The notes beneath the pieces are model-generated. The model saw only the letters and a list, made by a program, of their open reading frames with translations, did no database searches and had not been told where the DNA came from. Both the position numbers and the translations under genes were made by a program. Source: Pantoea vagans (GTDB lineage: Bacteria > Pseudomonadota > Gammaproteobacteria > Enterobacterales > Enterobacteriaceae). From it: DNA of 64,000 nucleotides. The stretch lies in the NCBI RefSeq assembly GCF_004792415.1, contig NZ_CP038853.1, positions 2,604,001 through 2,668,000 of the forward strand, in the 5' to 3' direction. Of this stretch, positions 45,158-54,133 are shown one piece after another; the first letter of the stretch is position 1; every line of letters starts with the position of its first letter.

Positions 45158-45649
45158 ATGCGAACCCAACATCCTGATAATGCACGCTATGCTCATCATT
45201 ACGCGTCCTCTTCCGTTCCGGCCTCTCAGGGCGGTGGAATTACTGAGTTACGCTGCAGCGAGCAGCCCGGTATGATGCAGATGCTGTTGTTGCCATTATT
45301 ACAGCAGCTGAGTCAGCAATCACGCTGGCAGTTGTGGCTGACACCGGCACATAAACTGAATCGCACCTGGATGCAGGAGTCGGGATTACCGCTGGATAAA
45401 AGTATGCATATCGCCGATTCTGAACGTCTGAATGCGGTGGAGGCGATGGTCAAGGCACTACGCACAGGAAATTACAGTGTCGTTCTGGCATGGATTCCTT
45501 ATGACCTTGACGAAGATGAACGCCGTCAACTTGAAAATGCGGCGGCAGAGGGTGAAGCGCTGGGTTTGATTTTACGGGCAAGCGGGACATCGGAAGCGCC
45601 TCTCAGACCGCAAAGTGCGATAAAAATTCAGTCGGATTTGTTTCATTAA
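45158..45649 (+). CDS. sulA: SOS cell division inhibitor SulA
   Basis: SulA binds FtsZ and halts division during DNA repair; Lon degrades it afterwards. The 163-residue protein has the family core GGITELRCSEQPGMMQMLLL, SRWQLWLTPAHKLNRTWMQ and RTGNYSVVLAWIPYDLDEDE. The C-terminal end differs in detail from E. coli but keeps a basic, hydrophobic tail for Lon recognition (KIQSDLFH). The LexA box just upstream confirms it. Confidence 0.95.
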   Translation: MRTQHPDNARYAHHYASSSVPASQGGGITELRCSEQPGMMQMLLLPLLQQLSQQSRWQLWLTPAHKLNRTWMQESGLPLDKSMHIADSERLNAVEAMVKALRTGNYSVVLAWIPYDLDEDERRQLENAAAEGEALGLILRASGTSEAPLRPQSAIKIQSDLFH

Positions 45650-45999
45650 GTAAAAATCAGAAGTTTCCCAAGCTATTTTTCTTATCTGTCGTCGCTAAAC
45701 CACTGATTCTGTTAGTTCGAGCTGTGACAATGGTTTAGCAGGTTTTTAAGGCTTTTTGCCGCGACAATACTACCAGGCTAATTGTTAGAAATTGTGTATA
45801 AATCGCTGTTTTTTTACAGAAGCGCCTCACATCATACTTGTAAGTTTCCAATCTCGTTGTAGACTTTATCTCGCCAGGGTGCTCAATAACCTCCGTTTTT
45901 TGCGGTAGAGTCATAAGCGAGCGTTTTGACCCGGCGAAGGATTTAAACCAAGAGCAACCTTTTTGCTCATTGCCTATTTGGATGATAACGAGGCGCAAA
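45650..45999 (+). promoter_or_regulatory. ompA promoter and long 5' leader
   Basis: The 350 bases between sulA and ompA hold no gene. From about 45837 on they resemble the E. coli ompA leader: ACTTGTAAGTTTCCAATC, GTTGTAGACTTTATCTCGCC and, before the start, GGATGATAACGAGGCGCAAA. In E. coli this leader stabilises the mRNA and the last part is the target of the small RNA MicA. The close match of the ribosome-site region suggests the same control. Confidence 0.7.
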
Positions 46000-47070
46000 A
46001 TGAAAAAGACAGCTATCGCAATTGCAGTGGCACTGGCTGGCTTCGCTACCGTAGCGCAGGCCGCTCCGAAAGATGACACCTGGTACACCGGTGCTAAACT
46101 GGGCTGGTCTCAGTATCACGACACTGGTTACTACGGTAACGGTTACGAGAACAACAACGGTCCAACTCATGAAAGCCAGCTGGGCGCAGGTGCGTTCGTT
46201 GGTTATCAGGCAAACCCATACCTGGGCTTCGAGCTGGGCTATGACTGGCTGGGCCGCATGCCTAACAAAGGTACTGTGACTAACGGCGCATTCAAAGCAC
46301 AAGGCGTTCAGCTGGCTGCTAAACTGAGCTACCCAATCTATGACGATCTGGACGTGTATACTCGTCTGGGCGGCATGGTATGGCGTGCAGATGCAACGCA
46401 GACTAACCCAACGACTGGCCGCATCAGTGACCACGACACCGGCGTATCTCCGCTGGCTGCAGTTGGTGTTGAATATGCACTGACCAAAAACTGGGCTACC
46501 CGTCTGGATTACCAGTGGGTTAACAACATCGGTGATGCACAGACTGTTGGTACCCGTCCAGACAATGGCATGCTGAGCGTAGGCGTTTCATACCGCTTCG
46601 GTCAGGATGACGTCGCTGCTCCGGCTCCAGCTCCGGCTCCAGCACCAGCACCAGTTGTTGAAACCAAGCGTTTCACTTTGAAGTCTGACGTTCTGTTCAC
46701 CTTCAACAAATCTACCCTGAAGCCAGAAGGCCAGCAGGCTCTGGATCAGCTGTACAGCCAGCTGAGCTCAATGGATCCTAAAGATGGTTCCGTTGTCGTA
46801 CTGGGCTTCACCGATCGCATCGGTTCAGAGCAGTACAACCAGAAACTGTCTGAGAAACGTGCTCAGTCAGTCGTAGATTACCTGGTATCTAAAGGTATCC
46901 CTTCTAACAAGATCTCTGCACGTGGCATGGGTAAATCTAACCCAGTTACCGGCAACACCTGTGACAGCGTGAAAGGCCGTAATGCCCTGATCGATTGCCT
47001 GTCTCCGGACCGTCGTGTAGAAATCGATGTTAAAGGCATCAAAGACGTTGTAACTCAGCCACAGGCTTAA
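46000..47070 (+). CDS. ompA: Outer membrane protein A
   Basis: OmpA is an abundant eight-stranded outer-membrane barrel tied to peptidoglycan. The 356-residue precursor begins [20 protein letters not shown], a signal peptide ending AQA. The barrel covers about 22-196, with variable extracellular loops. A hinge of repeated Ala-Pro (about 207-223) precedes the OmpA/MotB domain, with [25 protein letters not shown] and [16 protein letters not shown], and two Cys for a disulfide. Its hinge and loops differ somewhat from E. coli. Codon use is strongly biased, as for a highly expressed gene. Confidence 0.98.
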   Translation: MKKTAIAIAVALAGFATVAQAAPKDDTWYTGAKLGWSQYHDTGYYGNGYENNNGPTHESQLGAGAFVGYQANPYLGFELGYDWLGRMPNKGTVTNGAFKAQGVQLAAKLSYPIYDDLDVYTRLGGMVWRADATQTNPTTGRISDHDTGVSPLAAVGVEYALTKNWATRLDYQWVNNIGDAQTVGTRPDNGMLSVGVSYRFGQDDVAAPAPAPAPAPAPVVETKRFTLKSDVLFTFNKSTLKPEGQQALDQLYSQLSSMDPKDGSVVVLGFTDRIGSEQYNQKLSEKRAQSVVDYLVSKGIPSNKISARGMGKSNPVTGNTCDSVKGRNALIDCLSPDRRVEIDVKGIKDVVTQPQA

Positions 47071-47079
47071 GTTCACATG

Positions 47080-47113
47080 TCATAAAAAACCCCGCTGAGG
47101 CGGGGTTTTTTTA
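47080..47113 (+). terminator. Terminator after ompA
   Basis: AAAAAACCCCGCTGAGGCGG continues into GGTTTTTTTAT. The strong stem lies 10 bases after the ompA stop and may also serve the convergent matP gene. Confidence 0.9.
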
Positions 47114-47162
47114 TGCCAGTAATCGTTCTGTCAGCGCACACACTCTGAAATCCCCTGCCCGC

Positions 47163-47630
47163 TTACTCGCTCTCTGAACCCGATTTACCCAGAATCGCCT
47201 GCAAATCCTGCTTCAGACTCGACATCTGAGTAGCATATTTCTCTTTGCGTTCCGCATCTTCTATCAGCTGAACAATCGTTTCTGAAAGCGTGCAGCCGCG
47301 CCGCTGAGCCAGACCTGCCAGCCGCTGCCAGACCAGATACTCCAGGTCTATCGATTTTTTACGGGTGTGCTGATGTTCGGCGTTGAAATGGCGTTTCCGC
47401 CGGGCACGGATGGTCTGCTTCAGTCGGTTATCAAGATCGGAATGAATATGTTCTGCAATCCACTCATTCACCGTCACCGGATTGTTTTCCATCGCCAGCA
47501 GTTTATCCACTGCCGCCTGCGCCGCGCTTAACTCAAGGTGACGCGTGATCAGTTCACCTTCCCGATGTTTTTTCACCAGGTATTTCCACTTCCATCCACA
47601 TTCAAGATTTTCGAGTTGCTGGTATTTCAT
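47163..47630 (-). CDS. matP: Macrodomain Ter protein MatP
   Basis: MatP binds matS sites in the terminus region, condensing the Ter macrodomain and linking it to the divisome. The 155-residue protein begins [20 protein letters not shown]. It has an N-terminal four-helix part, a ribbon-helix-helix DNA-binding segment (about 90-130: [37 protein letters not shown]) and a C-terminal coiled coil. Start ATG 47630 matches the family; the open frame to 47702 adds unrelated residues. The gene position between ompA and lonH is as in E. coli. Confidence 0.96.
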   Translation of the reverse strand: MKYQQLENLECGWKWKYLVKKHREGELITRHLELSAAQAAVDKLLAMENNPVTVNEWIAEHIHSDLDNRLKQTIRARRKRHFNAEHQHTRKKSIDLEYLVWQRLAGLAQRRGCTLSETIVQLIEDAERKEKYATQMSSLKQDLQAILGKSGSESE

Positions 47631-47800
47631 CGGAATCTCATCGTGATCACGTAACGGGCTAAGAATAACAGCTTTTTTCCCGGATGCAGCAACGAAAAAC
47701 ATGCTGCCATCATCACATCTTCAACAGGAAGTCTGCAGTGCTTAACAAGGGTGAATCCTGTATAATCTCGCTTTTCTTAAAACAGACAAATGCGATTATT

Positions 47801-49552
47801 TTGACCAGCACTCAACTTACGTGGCAGACCTTACAGCCGGATAGCGCACAATACCAATCCGTTTTCTCCCGAATTGCTGATGAAGAAACTGATGCTCTGG
47901 CAACGGTACAGCCCCGGTTGCTGAATGCGCTGGCGCATTTACATCACCAGACGCAGGGATTCCCGTTACTGCTGGTTCGAAGCCAGGAGAATCGCGATTA
48001 TCTGACCTTTATCGTTCAGGCCGCGCAGCGGGTCATGACTGACAGTACCACTCTGTCCGGCGGTGATTACCATATCATGGCTGACAACGTCACGCTTCAG
48101 CCCCCTTCCGATCCGCAACGCCCATTCACCAGTCAGGGTGGTATTCACTTTGCTGAGTGGATTGAGATGGAGCAGTTATTTGGCTGCGTGCGCCAGTATA
48201 AAGATCGCATCCAGCTCGAGCCAGGGCTTATCCATCGCGCCAATGGCGGTACGCTGGTACTGTCACTGCGTAGCCTGCTGACGCAGCCGATTCTCTGGCT
48301 GCGCCTGAAAAAGTGTATTGAGCAAGGTTATGTTGAGTGGACATCTCAGGATGAACGCCGGCCGCTGCCTGTCTCGATTCCTACGTTGCCACTCAACCTT
48401 AACCTGGTCCTGTGCGGCGACCGGGAAGCGCTGGCGGATTTTCAGGAGCTAGACCCTGAAGCGCATGAAATGGCCATCTATACTGAATTTGAAGAGAACA
48501 TTCAGATTGTGGATGAAGATGACATGCTGGCCTGGTGTCGCTGGAACGCTGAACTGGCGCAACAGGCTGGCCTGCCCCTGCCGGAAGCGGACTTCTGGCC
48601 AGAGCTGATTAAAGAAGGTGTCCGGTACAGCGGCGATCAGGATACCCTGCCACTCTGCCCGCGCTGGCTGCAGCGTCAGATGCGCGAGTCGGCCCTGATG
48701 GGCGATGCACTCGATGCCGAAGCGCTGCGTGATGCGCTTGAAGCGCGCTTGTGGCGCGAGAATTATCTCAATGAACGGATGCGTGATGAGATCCTGCTGC
48801 GACAGATTCTGATTGAAACCGAAGGCGAAGTGGTCGGTCAGATTAACGGCCTGTCGGTCGTGGAATATGCTGGCCACCCCCGCGCCTGGGGCGATCCCTC
48901 TCGTATTACCTGCGTGGTTCATCCCGGCGATGGCGAGTTCATGGATATTGAGCGCAAAGCGGAGCTGGGCGGAAACATTCATGCTAAAGGCATGATGATC
49001 ATGCAGGCATTTCTGATCGCCGAGCTGGAGCTCGATCAGCAACTGCCCTTCTCAGCCTCAATGGTCTTTGAGCAATCCTATTCCGAGGTCGACGGTGATA
49101 GCGCTTCGCTGGCTGAACTCTGTGCCTTAATCAGCGCGCTGGCGAATCAGCCGATCAATCAGCAAATCGCCGTGACTGGCTCAGTCGATCAATTTGGTAA
49201 CGTACAACCAGTTGGCGGACTGAATGAGAAGATCGAAGGCTTCTTTGATATCTGTCATCAGCGTGAACTGACGGGTCAGCAGGGTGTAATTATTCCTGCC
49301 TGCAACGTACGCCATCTCAGTCTTAACCAGGCCGTTGTGACAGCGGTTGAACAGGGTCGCTTCCATATCTGGGCGATCGACCGTGCTGATGAAGCGCTAC
49401 CGCTCCTGACTGGTAAAATCTGGAGTACTGAAGATGGTCAGGGCGACTGCCTGCTGAATACCATCCAGGAACGCATTAGCTTGTTTAACCAGCCGGACGT
49501 GCCGCAACGTCCCTGGGCGCTCCGCTGGCTTAACTGGTTCAACCACCGTTAA
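47801..49552 (+). CDS. lonH: Lon-family protease homologue LonH (YcbZ)
   Basis: LonH/YcbZ is a Lon-like protein with a degenerate ATPase-like region and a C-terminal Lon protease domain. About 583 residues from TTG 47801. The proteolytic Ser lies in EVDGDSASLAELCALISAL, with the Lys in VGGLNEKIEGFFDIC, and the MVFEQSYSEVDGDSAS block is typical. Walker A is absent, as usual for the family. The start is uncertain because no good ribosome site is seen near TTG 47801; alignment with the E. coli start (TITKLAWRDL) supports it. The frame stays open up to 47684. Confidence 0.9.
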   Translation: MTSTQLTWQTLQPDSAQYQSVFSRIADEETDALATVQPRLLNALAHLHHQTQGFPLLLVRSQENRDYLTFIVQAAQRVMTDSTTLSGGDYHIMADNVTLQPPSDPQRPFTSQGGIHFAEWIEMEQLFGCVRQYKDRIQLEPGLIHRANGGTLVLSLRSLLTQPILWLRLKKCIEQGYVEWTSQDERRPLPVSIPTLPLNLNLVLCGDREALADFQELDPEAHEMAIYTEFEENIQIVDEDDMLAWCRWNAELAQQAGLPLPEADFWPELIKEGVRYSGDQDTLPLCPRWLQRQMRESALMGDALDAEALRDALEARLWRENYLNERMRDEILLRQILIETEGEVVGQINGLSVVEYAGHPRAWGDPSRITCVVHPGDGEFMDIERKAELGGNIHAKGMMIMQAFLIAELELDQQLPFSASMVFEQSYSEVDGDSASLAELCALISALANQPINQQIAVTGSVDQFGNVQPVGGLNEKIEGFFDICHQRELTGQQGVIIPACNVRHLSLNQAVVTAVEQGRFHIWAIDRADEALPLLTGKIWSTEDGQGDCLLNTIQERISLFNQPDVPQRPWALRWLNWFNHR

Positions 49553-49564
49553 TCCGATTTGCTC

Positions 49565-49582
49565 AGCGTACAACTGTTCGCT
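49565..49582. promoter_or_regulatory. FabR-like operator upstream of fabA
   Basis: AGCGTACAACTGTTCGCT is an imperfect palindrome that resembles the E. coli fabA FabR site (as I recall AGCGTACACGTGTTAGCT). It lies 39 bases before the fabA start, where FabR would repress unsaturated fatty acid synthesis. Confidence 0.65.
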
Positions 49583-49620
49583 AATATTCGTGATTCACTA
49601 AAACAAGGCTTATTGAAAAC

Positions 49621-50139
49621 ATGGTAGATAAACGCGAATCCTATACCAAAGAAGATCTGATTCTGTCAGGTCGTGGTGAACTGTTTGGCGAAAATGGTCC
49701 GCCGCTTCCATCTGGCAACATGCTGATGATGGACCGCGTGGTCAAAATGACCGAAGACGGCGGCAAATATGATAAAGGCTTTGTTGAAGCGGAGCTGGAT
49801 ATCAATCCCGATCTCTGGTTCTTCGGCTGTCACTTTATTGGCGATCCGGTGATGCCGGGTTGTCTGGGCCTGGATGCCATGTGGCAGCTGGTCGGTTTCT
49901 ATCTGGGCTGGCTGGGCGGCGAAGGTAAAGGTCGCGCGCTGGGCGTGGGTGAAGTGAAATTCACCGGACAGGTCCTGCCAGAAGCGAAGAAAGTCACTTA
50001 CCGCATTCACTTCAAACGCGTCATTAATCGCAAACTGGTGATGGGCGTGGCAGATGGTGAAGTGCTGGTTGACGGTAATCTGATCTATACCGCCAGCGAT
50101 CTGAAAGTCGGCCTGTTTAAAGATACCGCCGCTTTCTAA
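49621..50139 (+). CDS. fabA: 3-hydroxydecanoyl-ACP dehydratase/isomerase FabA
   Basis: FabA dehydrates 3-hydroxydecanoyl-ACP and isomerises trans-2 to cis-3 decenoyl-ACP, the branch point to unsaturated fatty acids. The 172-residue protein has the hot-dog fold with active-site His70 in [17 protein letters not shown] and Asp84 in GLDAMWQ. The length equals that of E. coli. It is transcribed alone and ends before a hairpin shared with rmf. Confidence 0.98.
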   Translation: MVDKRESYTKEDLILSGRGELFGENGPPLPSGNMLMMDRVVKMTEDGGKYDKGFVEAELDINPDLWFFGCHFIGDPVMPGCLGLDAMWQLVGFYLGWLGGEGKGRALGVGEVKFTGQVLPEAKKVTYRIHFKRVINRKLVMGVADGEVLVDGNLIYTASDLKVGLFKDTAAF

Positions 50140-50157
50140 GCGTTTCCCCCGGAAACA

Positions 50158-50186
50158 AAAACCTCCGCGCATGGCGGAGGTTATAT
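50158..50186. terminator. Hairpin terminator between fabA and rmf
   Basis: AACCTCCGCGCATGGCGGAG continues into GTTATATT, with an A-rich left flank. The stem sits between two convergent genes. Confidence 0.7.
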
Positions 50187-50207
50187 TCCCTTTTCAGTGA
50201 CATCCGG

Positions 50208-50375
50208 TTATGCAGCTACCGACCTGTCCTCCATGGCTTGTCGCCAACCTCCCAACCAGTGAGACTTAGCGTCAATCAACTGATACGGACACATCTCTTT
50301 TGAGCGTCCAGTAATGCCTGCCTGATAACCACGTGAATGGGCGCGTTCGAGGCGGTCTCGTTTCTGTCTCTTCAT
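50208..50375 (-). CDS. rmf: Ribosome modulation factor
   Basis: RMF joins 70S ribosomes into inactive 100S dimers in stationary phase. The 55-residue basic protein begins MKRQKRDRLERAHSRGYQAG and continues GRSKEMCPYQ, with WLGGWRQAMEDR near the end, so it is nearly the same as E. coli RMF. Start ATG 50375 is preceded by an ACGGAG site. It lies after fabA in convergent orientation as in E. coli. In E. coli ppGpp and CRP activate it; the control elements at 50376-50580 were not resolved. Confidence 0.96.
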   Translation of the reverse strand: MKRQKRDRLERAHSRGYQAGITGRSKEMCPYQLIDAKSHWLGGWRQAMEDRSVAA

Positions 50376-50582
50376 ACTCCGTGTCCCTCATGTAAGGTCT
50401 GTGGAATCTGGTGGAAAGAAAAGTGGTGAATTAATGTTCAACCACCCTTATGTTCTACCTCCTGCGCACCCAAAGATCAATGCCCAATCTTCATGCCAGT
50501 GTCATAAATGTGACCTTAATCGGTAAAATTAAGGACGTTTTGTGATGCATCCGCCAGCACTATCTTTCTGAATAAGCTAATA

Positions 50583-50637
50583 AAAAAGCCCCTGAACAAT
50601 GTCGATAAAGCACAACTATCGTTCAGGGGCTTAGCTT
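50583..50637 (-). terminator. Terminator of pqiABC
   Basis: AAGCCCCTGAAC pairs with GTTCAGGGGCTT around a 24-base loop, followed on the minus strand by TTTTTTA. It lies 18 bases past the pqiC stop. Confidence 0.8.
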
Positions 50638-50654
50638 ATTTATTCACATCAATC

Positions 50655-51224
50655 TTAATTTAACGCAACCACACTATTAGCAATCTTCTGTGCGGTCTGC
50701 TGCCAGCCCGCCGCCAGCGTTCTGACCATTGCATCGTAGCCATCTTCAGTCTGCGGCAGCACGAGGTTAAACGCCTGTTTGGTCAGGCGACCCTGATGTT
50801 CCAGCGTCCATTCGCCACTGACAATCGCTTTGCCATCGTAGCGTCCCTGGAAGCCTGTAATGGTTACATTCAGCGTGTCGTGCTGCGCGCCTAACGGTGA
50901 GCCCGCCACTAATCGGCCAGGCAGCGCCTTGCTCAGATTAGTAATCAGCGTTTGCTGTAACTGCTGATCAAGCGGGCTGGCCCAGAGATTATTCGCGGCG
51001 ATAACATATTTGACATCGCTGGTCTGGTAAACCAGTCCATTACCTGCCAGATAGTCCGGCACCGTCACCTGCTGCACCCATAACATCGGCTGCGCTTCAT
51101 TCAGCTGACTGCTGGTGACCTGCATGGACGCCGCCCCGGAGGGCAGCTGATACCAGGTATTGTCAACGCTGCTGCTGCACGCACTCAACACCAGCGCGGC
51201 ACAAAGTATCAATCCTTTTTTCAC
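50655..51224 (-). CDS. pqiC: PqiC outer-membrane lipoprotein
   Basis: PqiC is a lipoprotein at the outer membrane that works with PqiB in lipid transport between membranes. The 189-residue precursor has a type II signal peptide with lipobox ALVLSAC (Cys16) and an ABC-type transport auxiliary domain (DUF330/YmbA). Recognisable parts are VQQVTVPDYLAGNGLVYQTS and WASPLDQQLQQTLITNLSKAL. Its start overlaps the end of pqiB by four bases. Confidence 0.94.
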   Translation of the reverse strand: MKKGLILCAALVLSACSSSVDNTWYQLPSGAASMQVTSSQLNEAQPMLWVQQVTVPDYLAGNGLVYQTSDVKYVIAANNLWASPLDQQLQQTLITNLSKALPGRLVAGSPLGAQHDTLNVTITGFQGRYDGKAIVSGEWTLEHQGRLTKQAFNLVLPQTEDGYDAMVRTLAAGWQQTAQKIANSVVALN

Positions 51225-52864
51225 TGTTTCGCCCTCTTCGGCTGGGGATCCTGTCCCGGTTTCGCCTCAAATACCAGCGCATTGCTCTTGGTGTTCAGCG
51301 TTCTCAACACCGGCTGGAGTTCACGCAACACCTGATCCAGCCGCTGCATATCGCCGACCAGCTTGCTGTAGGCAGGCGAACCTGGCTGCAGGCCCTTCAT
51401 GCTGCGGTTCAGCTCGCGCAAGGTCTGCTGCAGATCTTCCGGCAGCGTTTTCATGGCCGGGCTGGCGGTGACTTTGTTGATGTTGTCGATGGTGCGCTGC
51501 AGATCACGCATCGTTTTCTGGCTCTCTTTCAGCGTACCCGTCGCTTCATTGACCATACCGTTCAGTGGCAGACTGTTAATCTTATCCAGCGCCGCCATCA
51601 GCTTCTGCTGAATCTGGCTCAGGCCGCCGCTGACCGTTGGGATCACTTCATAGCCAGAAACTTTCTGTGGCCCTTTGTAAGCTGGCGCATTGTCATAGAA
51701 GTCGAGATCGACATAGAGCGCGCCTGACAACAGGTTGCCGGTTTTCAGCGTTGCGCGCAGGCCACGTTTTTTACCATCCTGAAGATGCTGTTCCAGATCG
51801 AAGTTTTCACCCAGTCGGCTGATAAAGCGATCCGGCTCAATGCGGATTAGCACCGGCACGCGGTAATCATTATTCAGTGCCTGATCCAGGCCCGCTTTCA
51901 TCAGCGGCGCTTCGGAGACGGTACCCAGACGAATGCCACGGAACTCAACCGGCGCACCCGCCTGCAGACCCCGAATCGAGTCAGAGAAGAACATCACGTA
52001 GTCGATATGGTTGGTGTAGAGCGAGTCCTGAATGCTGCGCTGATCGTCAAACAGATGGTAGTCAGACTTGTTCTGCGCGGGCTCGCCCAGCTCCCAGCCA
52101 TCCGGCACGTCAAAACTGACACCGCCGCTGAATAGCGTGGTAAGCGATCCCATTTCAACCCGCATCCCTGAAGCGGACATATCCACGGCGATGCCGCTGT
52201 CCTTCCAGAAACGTACGTTGGTGGTAATCAGGCGATCGTAGGGTGCAGCGACAAACAGCTGATAGGTCATCATACGTTTGTCAGTATCAAATACGCTGGT
52301 CTCAACCGTACCGACACGGTAGCCACGGAACAGCACCGGATCACCCGGATTAAGCTGGCCTGCCTTTTTGCTGTCCAGTACGATACGAATACCTTTGGCA
52401 TCCGGTGGCGCTAACGGCGGCGCATCCAGCAGCTTAAATTGTTCAGGTGGCTGTTTTTTGGTGCCGGGCTGCAGTTCGATATACGCACCTGACAGCAGCG
52501 TGCCAAGCCCGCTGATCCCTTCACGTCCCACCTGCGGTTTCACTACCCAGAACACGCTGTCGCTGTGCAGCAGTTTTTCCATGCCCGCATTCAGACGCGC
52601 TTTGATTTCCACATGGTGAAGATCGTCGCTTAAGACCGCGCTCTCTACTACGCCGACATCGACGCTGCGACTTTTAATCGTGGTTTTACCGGCAACAATG
52701 CCTTCGGCATTTTCGGTAATTAAAGTGACTTCAGGCCCCTGATGGCTGAAGTGATAAAAGAGGATCCATCCGCCGATTAACAGCGTAACGATGGGGACAA
52801 TCCAGACCGGCGACCAGCGCTTAATCTGTTCCACCTTTGCATGGCCGTGGTTAGTTTCCGTCAA
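51221..52864 (-). CDS. pqiB: PqiB, MCE-domain lipid transport protein
   Basis: PqiB forms a syringe-like periplasmic hexamer carrying lipids between the inner and outer membranes. The 547-residue protein has one N-terminal membrane helix (about 18-36, PVWIVPIVTLLIGGWILF). Three MCE domains follow (about 40-135, 155-235, 280-390); the second opens GIRIVLDSKKAGQLNPGDPV. A long C-terminal helical region forms the needle. Size and layout match E. coli. It overlaps pqiA at its start and pqiC at its end. Confidence 0.96.
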   Translation of the reverse strand: MTETNHGHAKVEQIKRWSPVWIVPIVTLLIGGWILFYHFSHQGPEVTLITENAEGIVAGKTTIKSRSVDVGVVESAVLSDDLHHVEIKARLNAGMEKLLHSDSVFWVVKPQVGREGISGLGTLLSGAYIELQPGTKKQPPEQFKLLDAPPLAPPDAKGIRIVLDSKKAGQLNPGDPVLFRGYRVGTVETSVFDTDKRMMTYQLFVAAPYDRLITTNVRFWKDSGIAVDMSASGMRVEMGSLTTLFSGGVSFDVPDGWELGEPAQNKSDYHLFDDQRSIQDSLYTNHIDYVMFFSDSIRGLQAGAPVEFRGIRLGTVSEAPLMKAGLDQALNNDYRVPVLIRIEPDRFISRLGENFDLEQHLQDGKKRGLRATLKTGNLLSGALYVDLDFYDNAPAYKGPQKVSGYEVIPTVSGGLSQIQQKLMAALDKINSLPLNGMVNEATGTLKESQKTMRDLQRTIDNINKVTASPAMKTLPEDLQQTLRELNRSMKGLQPGSPAYSKLVGDMQRLDQVLRELQPVLRTLNTKSNALVFEAKPGQDPQPKRAKQ

Positions 52865-54119
52865 GGCGCGACTCCTTCATATTGTTTTCGCGTACACGAT
52901 CCCAGGTTAATCGCGGGTCAAAGGTCATAGCAGCGATCATGGTAATAATCACCACCATCGCAAACAATACTGCCCCCCACGCGGGATAAACATTCATTAA
53001 TTGCCCCATACGCACCAGCGCAGAGAGCACGGCAATCACAAACACGTCGATCATTGACCAGCGGCCAACAAATTCGACCACTTCATAAATTTTATGCATC
53101 TTATGACTGTCACGCCGCCCGCGTCCGCTGGCATCCCAGCAGAGCCAGCCGATTGCCAGCATCTTCAGCGTCGGCACCATGATACTGGCGATAAAGATCA
53201 CCAGCGCCACCGGATAGGAGCCATCGCCCCACAGCACAATGACCCCCGCCATAATATTTGAGGGATAAGCCGTGCCAAGGGTTTCCGTCACCATGATCGG
53301 CAACAGGTTAGCCGGGATATAAAGCAGTATTGAGGTGAACAGCAGCGCCAGCGTCCATTGCAGGCTGTGCTTACGCCGCGCCTGGGCGGTGACGCCGCAG
53401 CGCGGACAGGTGTGCTCGGCTTCCGGCAGAATGGCGGTACAGCAGGGGCAGGAGCGCAGGCCCTGCTCTAAACCACTGATGCCCACTTCGGGTGGATGAG
53501 AGATGGCGGGTCGCGGGGAAAGACTGTCCCATAAGCCCCGCCGATCAACGCACTGAAAGGCGCGCAGCTGCAGCAGGCAGAACAGCACCCACGGCCAGAA
53601 GCTGGTTTCCAGTCCGATATCACCATAGGCCATCAGCTTGACGAAGCTGACCAAAACGCCCGCCATAAAAATTTCTGCCATGCCCCAGTTACGCAGCTGA
53701 AACAGGATACGCGCCAGACCAGTTTTGAGGCGGACGGGCAGAGGGACAGGATTGACCAGCAGAATAATGGTGACCATGCAGAAGGTCGGAACCGCCTGCA
53801 CAAACAGCAGAAACAGTGTCGCCAGGCTGCTGTAATCTTCCGTCACCATGACCTGGGGGATCTGCGACAGCGTAATCTGGCTGGTCAGCCCCGCCACTTT
53901 CATGGAGACAAAAGGAAACAGATTCGCCAGCAGCAGCATAAAGAGTGCCGCCAGCGCATAGCCCGTCGGCCGTTTACGTGGTTCGTGCCAGTTGGCCGTC
54001 AGGGAAGTATGGCAGCGCGGGCATGACGCACGGCTGCCAACGGGAATGTCCGGCAGCTTAATCATTAAATCGCATTGTGGACAGAGCATCCACGCGTTAC
54101 TTTTCACTGCTGAACACAT
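52851..54119 (-). CDS. pqiA: PqiA inner-membrane protein
   Basis: PqiA is the inner-membrane partner of PqiB. The 422-residue protein has two PqiA domains, each with a zinc-ribbon-like Cys set (CPQCDLM and CPRCHTSL near 14-37; CPCCTAI and CPRCGVTA near 222-242) and four membrane helices. In E. coli the operon is induced by paraquat through SoxRS and by RpoS. uup lies 14 bases upstream on the same strand and may be co-transcribed. Confidence 0.96.
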   Translation of the reverse strand: MCSAVKSNAWMLCPQCDLMIKLPDIPVGSRASCPRCHTSLTANWHEPRKRPTGYALAALFMLLLANLFPFVSMKVAGLTSQITLSQIPQVMVTEDYSSLATLFLLFVQAVPTFCMVTIILLVNPVPLPVRLKTGLARILFQLRNWGMAEIFMAGVLVSFVKLMAYGDIGLETSFWPWVLFCLLQLRAFQCVDRRGLWDSLSPRPAISHPPEVGISGLEQGLRSCPCCTAILPEAEHTCPRCGVTAQARRKHSLQWTLALLFTSILLYIPANLLPIMVTETLGTAYPSNIMAGVIVLWGDGSYPVALVIFIASIMVPTLKMLAIGWLCWDASGRGRRDSHKMHKIYEVVEFVGRWSMIDVFVIAVLSALVRMGQLMNVYPAWGAVLFAMVVIITMIAAMTFDPRLTWDRVRENNMKESRLDGN

Positions 54120-54133
54120 CCGTTAGCCCTGCC

